DNA from: CAZLYK01 sp964563495
GTDB taxonomy: Bacteria > Acidobacteriota > Blastocatellia > RBC074
DNA: 18,441 bases
Assembly (NCBI GenBank): GCA_964563495.1
Contig: CAZLYK010000108.1
Coordinates: 1-18,441, forward strand
Direction: 5' to 3'
Numbering within the stretch: the first letter of the stretch is position 1; the number at the start of each line of letters is the position of its first letter. The translations under genes were made by a program, and so were the position numbers. The notes under the pieces are model-generated. The model ran no database searches and was not told the origin of the DNA. It saw only the letters and a list, made by a program, of their open reading frames with translations. Below are positions 1 to 7,755 of the stretch, in pieces.

Positions 1-64
1 GATATAGCCTGGCATGTTTCGGTTTCATTTCCCGCTTTACCAGATATTAGAGGAGGAAATGAAC

Positions 65-130
65 GTGAAAAGAGCAATCTTATCCCTGTTGATTATCTTC
101 GCCTTGCCCTGCTCAATCTGGCGTTTTGAG
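65..130 (+). CDS. short signal-peptide-like ORF, possible leader or gene remnant
   Basis: A very short reading frame follows a strong Shine-Dalgarno sequence (AGGAGG, 51-56). The ATG at 59 would lie only 2 bases from it. The in-frame GTG at 65 has 8 bases of spacing and fits better. The product is about 21 residues (23 from the ATG): a basic start (KR), a hydrophobic core (AILSLLIIFALP) and a Cys, then TGA at 128-130. That looks like a signal peptide with nothing behind it. The ALPC stretch is not a good lipobox because Pro sits at -1. It ends 14 bases before the ATG of the next gene and could be a leader peptide, a translational coupler or the stump of a decayed secreted protein. I do not recognise it. 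Confidence 0.35.
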
Positions 131-131
131 C

Positions 132-137
132 AAGGAG
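132..137 (+). promoter_or_regulatory. ribosome binding site of the NmrA-like gene
   Basis: AAGGAG lies 7 bases upstream of the ATG at 145 and fixes that start. It sits immediately after the stop codon of the short leader ORF, so ribosomes ending there could restart on the NmrA-like gene. Confidence 0.6.
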
Positions 138-144
138 AAAACAG

Positions 145-1026
145 ATGATCCTAGTTGTTGGAGCAACCGGACAACTCGGCGGCTTGATCACGCGCAGGCT
201 GTTAGCCAAAGAGCAAGCGGTAAGAATCCTGGCGCGGGAACACTCGGCCTGGCAATCGCTGGAGGCTGCAGGTGCTCAGGTCGTTTTCGGCGACCTCAAA
301 TCCCGCGCCTCGCTCGACGCCGCGTGTCAAGGGATTGATGTCGTCATAACCACGGCCAATTCGGCGCAGCGCGGCGGCGATGACAACACGCAGACCGTGG
401 ACACCGAAGGCAATCGCAACCTGATTGACGCGGCGCGCGAAGCCCAAGTGAAGCAGTTCATCTTCGTCTCGGCGTTCGGCGTCGCGCCGGACAGCCCGGT
501 ACCGATGTTTCAGGCCAAAGCTCAGAGCGAAGTTTATCTGCGTGCGAGCGGCCTGCCTTACACGATCCTCGCTCCCGGCGTGTTTATGGAAGTGTGGTTC
601 CCGATGATTATTGGCGCGCCTGTGCAAGCCGGAAAGCCAGTGGCGCTGATCGGCGAGGGACGCCGCCGGCATAGCTTCATTTCGGTCACGGACGTGGAGG
701 CCTTCGCGGTTGCCGCTATCGGTCATCCGGCGGCAATGAATCAGCATCTGTCACTGGGCGGCCCGGAAGCTGTGTCGTGGCCTGATGTGATCGCGGTTTG
801 CGAGGGCGTGCTGGGGCGTTCAATCGACGTCGAGAGTTTGCCTCCCGGCTCGCCAATTCCGGGGTTGCCGGAGCCGCTGGGACAGATGGTCGGAGGGATG
901 ATGACGAGTTTGGACATGTTCGATTCGGTCCTCGATATGATCGATACAGCCCGCGTCTTTGGTGTGAGACAAACCACAGTGGAAGAGGCGATGCGCCGGA
1001 TGTTCGCCGGCGCCGCTCAGATATAA
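145..1026 (+). CDS. NmrA-like NAD(P)-binding (atypical SDR) protein
   Basis: This is a 293-residue protein of the NmrA/atypical short-chain dehydrogenase group. The N-terminus carries the dinucleotide-binding glycine motif GATGQLGG (residues 6-13) right after the first beta strand. It is followed by VVFGDLKSRASLDAACQGIDVVI, the usual strand where such proteins place the D-L pair after strand 3. The segment around residues 130-150 (KAQSEVYLRASGLPYTILAPG) matches the family pattern for the substrate side. No signal peptide or membrane segment is present, so it is cytosolic. Members act as NAD(P)H-dependent reductases/epimerases or as redox-sensing regulators without catalysis; the substrate cannot be told. 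The start is set by AAGGAG at 132-137, 7 bases before the ATG. Its last 10 bases overlap the end of the convergent TPR gene and no terminator hairpin separates them. Confidence 0.85.
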   Translation: MILVVGATGQLGGLITRRLLAKEQAVRILAREHSAWQSLEAAGAQVVFGDLKSRASLDAACQGIDVVITTANSAQRGGDDNTQTVDTEGNRNLIDAAREAQVKQFIFVSAFGVAPDSPVPMFQAKAQSEVYLRASGLPYTILAPGVFMEVWFPMIIGAPVQAGKPVALIGEGRRRHSFISVTDVEAFAVAAIGHPAAMNQHLSLGGPEAVSWPDVIAVCEGVLGRSIDVESLPPGSPIPGLPEPLGQMVGGMMTSLDMFDSVLDMIDTARVFGVRQTTVEEAMRRMFAGAAQI

Positions 1027-2537
1027 CCTATTTCCTGAGCCAGGTTCAGTGCGTGATTGAGTTGGGTGCCGGCTTCCTCGATCTGGTTTTGGTCACTGGC
1101 GGCAATGGCGGCTTCCAGCGCCGCGGTTATCTCATCGGGCTGGCGCATTTGCTTTGGATCCAGGAGCGTTCGCGCATATTCAACCGCTTCGGAGATGTTC
1201 TGTTCTGCGAGTGCGACGCCGACGAGCGGCCAGAGCGCGGTCCATTTGAATGGGGCTATGGCTACAGATTTCACCAGCTCCAGCGATGCGCGCCCCTGCT
1301 CACGCACTTCAGCCAGGTCGCCTTCGCGCCAGGCGATCCACGCCAGGCTGGCTTTGGCGGCGGCGGTGTAATTGACCATCTGTCCTGCCCAGGCCGTTTT
1401 CAACACTTGCGCAGTATAGCGCCGGGTATCGTCCATCTCGCCGCGCATTCTGGCCAGAGTCATCAAATAGTTGACACATCGCGATTCCCTGATCGCATCG
1501 CCAGTGCGCTCCGCCAATTTCATCGCGGGTTGCAAATTCTCTCCGGCTGGCCCGAATTCCCGGCGCATTAGATGCATTAAACCAAGGTATAACCGGGCGT
1601 CACAAATCACGCCTAGATTGGCTGATGCCAGGGCAGCCGCCAGCGCATCTCGTCCAAACGCTAACGTCTCATCCGAGGCCACATAACGGTCACGCGGTAA
1701 CCGCATCATGCAGAGTCCTGAAAGCACTCTGGCGCGCTGATGCTGCGCTCCAAACTGCTCCATGACAGGCAATACCTTCTCGTACGCTCTTTCCATCCCA
1801 TCTGTATCCCACTGCCAGTAATGGTTCCAGATCCGCTCGATCTGAATCTCGATCCACTCCCGGCGCCAGATATTGGTCTGTTCAGAGGGAACCGGTTCGG
1901 ATGGCGGTTGATCTAAAACGATCTCCGCTTGATCCCAAGCCTGTTGGGCTTCGGCAAATTGACGGCTCACCGAAAAGACATAACCGATTTTGCGATGGAT
2001 GCGCGCCTGTTCGACCCGGTCAGAACGCCCAAGCTGAGCCAGCGCTGTCAGCGCCTGCCGGTAAGTGTCTCTGGCTGCTTCGTGCTGCCCAGTCAATTCC
2101 AGCACATCAGCCAGGCTCTCTAACAGGTGGGCCAGCTTCTCGCGCCAGCCCTCCGGCTGCTCCGTGGCCTTGCCGAACGCATGTTCGATCTGGCCGATCG
2201 CCGCCCGGTAGAAAGTCACCGCTTCAGCATTCGCGTAGCCATCGCGTGCGCGGTCACCGGCAAGTGTGAAGTAGTGAATGGCTTTCTCTCGGATTTCGGC
2301 CCACTCGAAGTGATATGCGAGAGTCGCAGCCAGTTCATCATGCTGGCCCGGATACAGATGCTCCAACGCTTCGCCAACCGCTAGATGTAGTCGCTTCCGA
2401 TCTTGCTTGAGCAGCGAATTGTAAGCCGCGTCCTGCGACAGAGCGTGGCGGAAGAGATACTCCAGCTCCGGCTGCGCGCGCAGCAATCGGATCAGACCGG
2501 AGGATTCGAGCGTGTTGAGTTGGCTGATCAAATTCAT
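1017..2537 (-). CDS. TPR protein, second copy of the C-terminal half of a STAND/cyclase-type protein
   Basis: This 506-residue protein starts MNLISQLNTLESSGLI and within the first 60 residues carries LEYLFRHAL, QDAAY and SLLKQDRKRLHLAVGEALE. These are the end of the winged-helix and linker that follow the AAA ATPase in cyclase/ATPase/TPR regulators. The rest is helical TPR-like repeats (for example AIHYFTLAGDRARDGYANAEAVTFYRAAI). No P-loop, signal peptide or membrane helix is present. It is paralogous along its whole length to the gene just upstream: 54 of the first 63 residues are identical, then divergence is strong. Its ATG lies in the same frame as the upstream gene's TGA, only four codons later, with no clear Shine-Dalgarno, so translation probably depends on coupling. 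It probably acts as a protein-interaction or ligand-sensing module partnering the split ATPase upstream; that is inference. Confidence 0.8.
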   Translation of the reverse strand: MNLISQLNTLESSGLIRLLRAQPELEYLFRHALSQDAAYNSLLKQDRKRLHLAVGEALEHLYPGQHDELAATLAYHFEWAEIREKAIHYFTLAGDRARDGYANAEAVTFYRAAIGQIEHAFGKATEQPEGWREKLAHLLESLADVLELTGQHEAARDTYRQALTALAQLGRSDRVEQARIHRKIGYVFSVSRQFAEAQQAWDQAEIVLDQPPSEPVPSEQTNIWRREWIEIQIERIWNHYWQWDTDGMERAYEKVLPVMEQFGAQHQRARVLSGLCMMRLPRDRYVASDETLAFGRDALAAALASANLGVICDARLYLGLMHLMRREFGPAGENLQPAMKLAERTGDAIRESRCVNYLMTLARMRGEMDDTRRYTAQVLKTAWAGQMVNYTAAAKASLAWIAWREGDLAEVREQGRASLELVKSVAIAPFKWTALWPLVGVALAEQNISEAVEYARTLLDPKQMRQPDEITAALEAAIAASDQNQIEEAGTQLNHALNLAQEIGYI

Positions 2538-2549
2538 TTCTGCTTTAGA

Positions 2550-4040
2550 TCAAAGGTAGCCCATATGTTCGGCCACGCGGATCGCCTCTTCAAACTGCGC
2601 TCGCGCCTGATCGGTCTGGCCCTGCTCGAAGGCTTCGATGGCTTGTTCCATCACCGCTGCTAACTCGTCGGGAAGAAGCTGCTGGTCCGGCGCAAGCATT
2701 TTGCGCGCACAATCCACCGCGTCATTGATCCGCCCTTCCTTTGTGGCGACGGCAAGCAGCGGCCATTGGGCTGCCCACTGGAACGGGTACTGGATTTTTA
2801 TTACTGACCAGAGATCCATCGCTTCCCGCGCATGCCGCTGTAACTCGACGTACCGGCCTTCGCGCCAGGCAAGCCACGAGAGGTTCGCCATGGCCATACC
2901 CAGGTACTGTTTCATTTGGGTTTTTCCAGCAAGGTCGAGGGAACGCGCGACATATCGTTTGATTTCGTCCAGCTTCCCGAGTTTTCGATAGAGTACGGTC
3001 AGATACGTGACGTAAATTGTCTGAGTCACCATGTCTCCCGATCTCTGAACCAGACTGAGGCCGTAGAGCAGCCTCCGCTCCGCTTCTTCGTACTCGCCGC
3101 GCCAAAGATGACAGAATCCGACTCCAAAAACGACCATCCCCGTTTCGACAGCGCTGCCGGATTCCTGCCAGGCTTTGTAGGCCTCCATTGCCAGCGCAAG
3201 CGTTTCGTCCGACATGATGAAACGATCGCGCCGGAAACCTACCTGGGAAAGGCTGGAAAAATATCGTGATCGCTGGAGGGCCGTGCCGTATCGCTCGACT
3301 ATCGGGCGGGCCTTCTCAGCCGGAACCAGCAGATCATCAATCCGGCCCACAAGGTAGAGCATCCAGGTGAGGTCGAGCTGGATCATTATCCATTCGCTCC
3401 ATTCCTCAACCGGACGATCAGCCTCTGCGTCGCCCAGCGCGGCCTCGGCCTCATCGTAAAGCCGCCTGGCGCGTTCGAAGTCCTGTCGCACGACCGATAC
3501 GTTCGCCGACTTTCGATGAAGACGCGCCCAGACAAGCTTCTGCCCCGGCGCCAGCAAGGTCATGACGCACTCATAACCCGCCAGCGCCGCTTCGTGATTC
3601 CCTGCAAGTTCCATCAGATCGGCCACGTTTTCGCGCACGGCGATCTCCACATCACGCCATTTTTCAACCTGCGCGCCACCCAACTGCTCGATGAAAGCAA
3701 TGGCACGCCGGTAAAAATCCAATGCCTCCTGATTGGCGTATGCCGCCCGCGCCCGGTCGCCGGCCTGTTTGAGGTAATGAATCGCCCTGTCACGCAATTC
3801 GGCGCGCTCGAAATGGTAGGCGAGTGTGGCCGCCATCTCGTTTGTCTGTTTGGGGTAAAGGCTTTCAAGTGACTCGGCCACCGCCAGATGCAAATGTTTG
3901 CGGTCCTGTTTGAGCAGTGAACTGTAAGCGGCGTCCTGCGCCAGGGCGTGGCGGAAGAGGTACTCCAGCTCCGGCTGCGCGCGCAGCAATCGGATCAGGC
4001 CCGAAGCTTCAAGTGTGTTGAGCCGGCCGATCAGATTCAT
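2550..4040 (-). CDS. TPR protein, detached C-terminal half of the upstream kinase/cyclase/STAND ATPase
   Basis: This 496-residue protein begins MNLIGRLNTLEASGLIRLL and continues with LEYLFRHALAQDAAYSSLL and AATLAYHFERAELRDRAIHYLKQAG. In the AAA/cyclase/TPR regulator family these sequences directly follow the ATPase and winged-helix domains within one polypeptide. The remaining ~400 residues are TPR-like helices. The ATG overlaps the TGA of the upstream gene (ATGA at 4040-4037), so it is almost certainly translated by termination-reinitiation and its product presumably binds the upstream ATPase. One extra base in the CCC run of AAAGCCCAATG just before the junction would fuse the two frames, so a recent frameshift or an assembly error is possible. 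It is followed after 12 bases by its own paralogue. Confidence 0.85.
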   Translation of the reverse strand: MNLIGRLNTLEASGLIRLLRAQPELEYLFRHALAQDAAYSSLLKQDRKHLHLAVAESLESLYPKQTNEMAATLAYHFERAELRDRAIHYLKQAGDRARAAYANQEALDFYRRAIAFIEQLGGAQVEKWRDVEIAVRENVADLMELAGNHEAALAGYECVMTLLAPGQKLVWARLHRKSANVSVVRQDFERARRLYDEAEAALGDAEADRPVEEWSEWIMIQLDLTWMLYLVGRIDDLLVPAEKARPIVERYGTALQRSRYFSSLSQVGFRRDRFIMSDETLALAMEAYKAWQESGSAVETGMVVFGVGFCHLWRGEYEEAERRLLYGLSLVQRSGDMVTQTIYVTYLTVLYRKLGKLDEIKRYVARSLDLAGKTQMKQYLGMAMANLSWLAWREGRYVELQRHAREAMDLWSVIKIQYPFQWAAQWPLLAVATKEGRINDAVDCARKMLAPDQQLLPDELAAVMEQAIEAFEQGQTDQARAQFEEAIRVAEHMGYL

Positions 4041-7000
4041 TGGGCTTTCTCCATCGCCTGCTCAAGGACTTTGACCGAAAACTGCCGCCCGATCACCGAA
4101 GCGACGCGCAGGATGTGTTTCGCCTCATCGGGCAGGCGATCAATGCGCGCGAGCAGCAATCCCTGCAAGTTGTCCGGGATGTCAATCTCCGCGACCTCCC
4201 CGCTGACAATCCATTGATCGCCGCTCTTCACCAGGGCGCCGTGATCGATCAACATGCGAATGACCTCTTCGACAAAGAAAGGATTGCCCTCCGCTTTTTT
4301 GAGGATCAGCGATTGCGTCTGATCCGGCAGTGTTTGAATGTCGAGCAGGTAAAAAACGAGTTGTTGGCTGTCTGATTCGGAAAGCTCTTTGATCGACATC
4401 TCCGTCAAACGCGCGCCCAATACATCTCGGGCAGTCGTCACCAGCTTCCAGCCCGCCGCGTCTTGCTCCGGACGGGTGACGAAACAAAAAAGAACCGGGG
4501 ATTCGGAAGCCAGCGGCATCAGTTTGATCAGCAGATCGACGGATGAGGGGTCAGCCCAGTGGATGTCTTCCAGCACCAGCGCCAGGGGGCGCTCCGAAGC
4601 CCTCGCCTGGACAAGGCGGCGGATCGCCATGAGATACTGGCTCTGCAAGACCTGCGGGTCGAGTTGCCGCAGCGGTTTCAACGCCGACTCTTCAATCCGC
4701 AGCGAAAGCAGGTGGCCCAGGTACGGGTATACCTCCATCGCCGAATTGCCGAAGAGATGCCCGGCGACGAGCAACAACGCCCTGTGCAACTCGGCTTCGT
4801 CCGCCGTCGCCGAAACGCCGAGCAGCGAACGCAGCAGGCTGACGAGCAGGTGATAGGGGTGGTTTTGGCCATAAGAGAGACATTGCCCGGTTGCCCATTG
4901 CAAACCTGTTTGATCATTGCCGCCGGAACCACCTTCCGCCGTTTTCCATTCGGCAATCAGACGCGTCTTGCCCAGCCCGGGATCGCTGATCACGAGAGCG
5001 ACTCGACCGACGCCGGCCCGCGCCGCGGCGCTGAGTTGCATCAATGTCTTCAATTCAGCGTCGCGGCCAACCATCGGGCTTTCCAGCCCGGCCACACCGT
5101 GCACGCGGGTGGTCTCCATGCTGGAGCCGCGCACTTCGTAAGCGCGCACCGGTTCGGTTCTGCCTTTGACTTCCAGTGAACCGAATTCTTCGCAATCGAA
5201 AACCGGCGCAACCTGCCGCCAGGTATTTTCCGTGAGAAGTGCAGACATCGGACGGGCGGCGGATTGGACGAGCGCGGCCAGATTGACGGTATCACCCATC
5301 ACCGTGTATTCAAATTTGAGATCGCTTCCCACATTTCCCAGAATCACCGTCCCGGTGTTGATACCGACGCGTAGATCCAGTTCGAAGCCACGTTCACTTC
5401 GCAACTCGGCGTCGAGGTTGCGCACATCGTCCAGCATCTCGAGCGCGGCTCTGACGGCGCGCGCCGGGTCGTCCTCGTGAGCGACCGGGGCCCCGAAAAA
5501 CGCCAGCATCGTGTTGCCCATCAGCCGCGCGATAGCGCCCTCGTAGTGATAGATCACGGTTGAGAGACGATCCAGCGCGCGATTCAAAACCTCTGACCAG
5601 TCTTCGGGGTCAATCTGGCGACCGCTTGCATCCAGAACGGAGAGATCGGCCAGAAGCGCAGTCACCACTCGCCGCTCGTGGGCCCGTTCAGCGACTGGTT
5701 GCCCGGCCTCGCGAATCTTGTTTGCGAGCGATGACGGAGTCCCCGCCGCCAGACGCGCCTGGCGGGCGTTATCGGCAGGCGTGACGCCGCCAACCTGTTG
5801 ACCGCAACTGAAGCAAAAACGCGCCCCGGGCGGCGTCTCCGCCTGACAATTCGGGCAGTGGTTGACCAACGAGACCCCGCAATTCAGGCAGAAACGGGCG
5901 ACACCGGGATTGATTGACTCACAGCCGGGACAGGTCAGTTGCGCAGAGATGGGGTTCGATTTTTGATCTTCACCGGCGGGGCCGCCGGAGTGCACGTGGC
6001 GAGTGACGGTCTCTTTTTCGCTTCCCGGGCCGTGGCGTCCACCGTGTAAGAGCATCTCTCTTAATTCCAGTTCCCGCGACAGCGATTTCAGATCGAGCGC
6101 CAGGTCTTTGACACTCTGGTAGCGTTCATCCCGATTCTTCGCCAGCGCCTTTGCGACGATCTGTTCCATCTCGTCAGGCGCATCGGGCGAATGTTGAGCC
6201 AGAGGCGGAGGCTCGGATCTGAGAATCGAAGCAATCACGTCGTTCGCGCTTGCGCCTTCAAACGGCAGCCTGCCGGTAATCATTTCATAAATCACCACTC
6301 CCAGGCTGAAGATATCCGTTCGATTATCTACATTCATGCCGCGCGCTTGCTCCGGCGACATGTAACTGACCGTGCCCATGACTGTGCCGGCCTGCGTCAG
6401 GCTCGAATCCGGCGCGATCGCCGGATCGCCGGCAGGCTGTTTCTCAGGCGCCTTCGCCAGGCCGAAATCGAGCACTTTCACGTATCCGTCACGCCGCAGC
6501 ATGACATTGTCGGGTTTGACATCCCGATGCACGATCCCGACATCGTGGGCCGCCTCAAGCGCATCCGCGATTTGAGCCGCGATCCGGAATATTTCGGGCA
6601 GTTGCAGTGACAGGCCTCCGGCGAGAACCTGTCTCAGCGTCTGACCCTCGATGAACTCCGTGGCCATAAACCACAGTCCCTCAGCCTGACCGATATCGAA
6701 GATCGTCACGATATTTGGATGGTTGAGGGCTGAAACGAGGCGGGCTTCGCGCTCGAACCGGCGGACACGACCGGCGTCATTGGTAAACCGTGGGGGCAAT
6801 AGTTTGAGCGCGATTTTGCGATGCAGCCGGTTATCTTCGGCCAGATACACCTCGCCCATTCCACCTTTGCCCAACAGCGAGACAATTCTGTAATTTGCCA
6901 GATCTCGGCCGATTAGCTGTGGCGGGGCGGGTAAGATGGTGGTTGTATAAGTGAGAGCCTCGTCCTCGGCAATTTCGCGCGCGGCGGCTTCGATGGCGGC

Positions 7001-7174
7001 TGACTGAAGAAATGCCCCGGCGGATTCGTGCGCGGCGAGCAGAGATTCGACTTCGCGCCGCAGATCGGCGTCACCAGCACAGACTTCTCCAAGCAAGCCT
7101 TCGCGCTCATCGGGGTTGAGATCGAGCGCCCGATCATAGACCTCCTTGATTTGAGCCCACCGCTTCGCGTCCAT
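4037..7174 (-). CDS. Ser/Thr kinase, zinc ribbon, class III cyclase-like and STAND ATPase fusion protein
   Basis: This 1045-residue cytosolic signalling protein has the following domains in order. There is an acidobacterial-type N-terminal helical region (1-90). A protein kinase follows (~95-370) with GKGGMG 102-107, Lys124, HRD 216-218, DFG 236-238 and SPE 273-275, so it should be active. Two zinc ribbons come next (Cys 415/418/429/432 and 440/443/454/457). A class III nucleotide cyclase homology domain (~500-685) keeps Asp510, Thr624 and Asn631 but has Arg550, Asn554 and Leu635 where catalytic Lys, Asp and Arg are expected. A STAND/AAA ATPase (~700-1045) has Walker A DPGLGKT 731-737 and Walker B LVLEDIHWAD ending at 874. 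The chain stops inside the winged-helix region, and the missing part is the next gene. The start at 7174 is chosen because GGGAG (7184-7180) lies 5 bases upstream. An ATG at 7177 overlaps the sigma factor stop. No membrane segment is seen. Confidence 0.85.
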   Translation of the reverse strand: MDAKRWAQIKEVYDRALDLNPDEREGLLGEVCAGDADLRREVESLLAAHESAGAFLQSAAIEAAAREIAEDEALTYTTTILPAPPQLIGRDLANYRIVSLLGKGGMGEVYLAEDNRLHRKIALKLLPPRFTNDAGRVRRFEREARLVSALNHPNIVTIFDIGQAEGLWFMATEFIEGQTLRQVLAGGLSLQLPEIFRIAAQIADALEAAHDVGIVHRDVKPDNVMLRRDGYVKVLDFGLAKAPEKQPAGDPAIAPDSSLTQAGTVMGTVSYMSPEQARGMNVDNRTDIFSLGVVIYEMITGRLPFEGASANDVIASILRSEPPPLAQHSPDAPDEMEQIVAKALAKNRDERYQSVKDLALDLKSLSRELELREMLLHGGRHGPGSEKETVTRHVHSGGPAGEDQKSNPISAQLTCPGCESINPGVARFCLNCGVSLVNHCPNCQAETPPGARFCFSCGQQVGGVTPADNARQARLAAGTPSSLANKIREAGQPVAERAHERRVVTALLADLSVLDASGRQIDPEDWSEVLNRALDRLSTVIYHYEGAIARLMGNTMLAFFGAPVAHEDDPARAVRAALEMLDDVRNLDAELRSERGFELDLRVGINTGTVILGNVGSDLKFEYTVMGDTVNLAALVQSAARPMSALLTENTWRQVAPVFDCEEFGSLEVKGRTEPVRAYEVRGSSMETTRVHGVAGLESPMVGRDAELKTLMQLSAAARAGVGRVALVISDPGLGKTRLIAEWKTAEGGSGGNDQTGLQWATGQCLSYGQNHPYHLLVSLLRSLLGVSATADEAELHRALLLVAGHLFGNSAMEVYPYLGHLLSLRIEESALKPLRQLDPQVLQSQYLMAIRRLVQARASERPLALVLEDIHWADPSSVDLLIKLMPLASESPVLFCFVTRPEQDAAGWKLVTTARDVLGARLTEMSIKELSESDSQQLVFYLLDIQTLPDQTQSLILKKAEGNPFFVEEVIRMLIDHGALVKSGDQWIVSGEVAEIDIPDNLQGLLLARIDRLPDEAKHILRVASVIGRQFSVKVLEQAMEKAQ

Positions 7175-7755
7175 CATCTCTCCCGGCTCAGCTCTCGATA
7201 GAGCCACGCCTGCGCCAAACTCCATTCTCGCTGCACGGTCCGCGGTGAAATCTTCAACGCCTCGGCCGTCTCATCTACGTTCAGCCCTCCGAAGAAACGC
7301 AGCTCGACAATTTTGCTCTGCCGCTCGTCGAAGTTTGCCAGTTCGGTCAATGCGTCGTGCAAGGCGATCAGGTCGGGTCCCTTTCCCTCTCCGACTCCTT
7401 GCACCTCGGCGAGTGAAACCCGGATTGCACCCGCTCCATGTTTCAGCGCGCGTCTCCGCCGCGCTTCGTCTACCAGAATGTGTCGCATGAGCTGGGCAGC
7501 GAGGGCGATAAAATGCGCGCGATTCTGCCAACTCAAATTCGGCCAGTCCATGAGCCGGACCCAGGCTTCATTGACCAGCGCCGTCGTTTGAAGGGTATGA
7601 CCGGGCCGCTCCTGGCGAAGGTAATGGTGCGCCAGTCGCTTCAGCTCATCATTGACCAGTGGAACCAATCGCGCCAGCGCCGACTCATCACCATTACTCC
7701 ACGCATTCAAGAGGCTGGTCAATTCACAAAGCTCGGCGGCAGATCTATCTTCCAT
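7174..7755 (-). CDS. ECF-type RNA polymerase sigma factor (Sigma70_ECF / TIGR02999-like)
   Basis: This is a 193-residue sigma-70 family factor with only regions 2 and 4. Region 2 spans about residues 20-105 and shows ELKRLAHHYLRQERPGHTL, TALVNEAWVRL and QNRAHFIALAAQLMRHILVDEARR, the typical signature of this subfamily. Region 4 spans about 130-190, with ELRFFGGLNVDETAEALKISPRTVQREW as the helix-turn-helix that would contact the -35 element. It directs RNA polymerase to target promoters. No anti-sigma factor is adjacent. Instead the stop overlaps the start of a Ser/Thr kinase, an arrangement in which kinase phosphorylation of the sigma factor has been shown for some ECF groups (ECF43). That link is inference here. 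Its ATG follows the upstream gene's TAA with no gap. Confidence 0.9.
   Translation of the reverse strand: MEDRSAAELCELTSLLNAWSNGDESALARLVPLVNDELKRLAHHYLRQERPGHTLQTTALVNEAWVRLMDWPNLSWQNRAHFIALAAQLMRHILVDEARRRRALKHGAGAIRVSLAEVQGVGEGKGPDLIALHDALTELANFDERQSKIVELRFFGGLNVDETAEALKISPRTVQREWSLAQAWLYRELSRER
7180..7184 (-). promoter_or_regulatory. ribosome binding site deciding the kinase/STAND start
   Basis: On the minus strand GGGAG is followed after 5 bases by the ATG at 7174. It lies within the last codons of the sigma factor gene. It favours MDAKRW as the N-terminus over the ATG at 7177 or a longer in-frame extension to 7225 that would run back through the sigma factor gene. Confidence 0.55.

Larger units (their letters stand above)
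1017..4046 (-). repeat. tandem duplication of a ~1.5 kb TPR module
   Basis: Two head-to-tail units encode paralogous proteins. Each unit runs from a KA[Q/E]-MNLI junction to an end reading [HE][MI]GY[LI] and stop. The best-preserved stretch is a 38-base block identical at 2458-2495 and 3961-3998, which includes third codon positions. Similarity drops after the first ~65 codons. This pattern fits an old duplication with the shared 5' part kept alike by selection or gene conversion. Confidence 0.75.

Noticed and set aside
4030..4050. Programmed -1 ribosomal frameshift joining the STAND halves
   Set aside because: There is no X-XXY-YYZ slippery heptamer in the right frame. The ATGA overlap and homopolymer CCC make reinitiation or a sequence error more likely.
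7175..7225. Longer N-terminus of the kinase/STAND protein (MEFGAG...)
   Set aside because: It would overlap the end of the sigma factor gene, whereas a ribosome site and the conserved MDAKRW start fit 7174.
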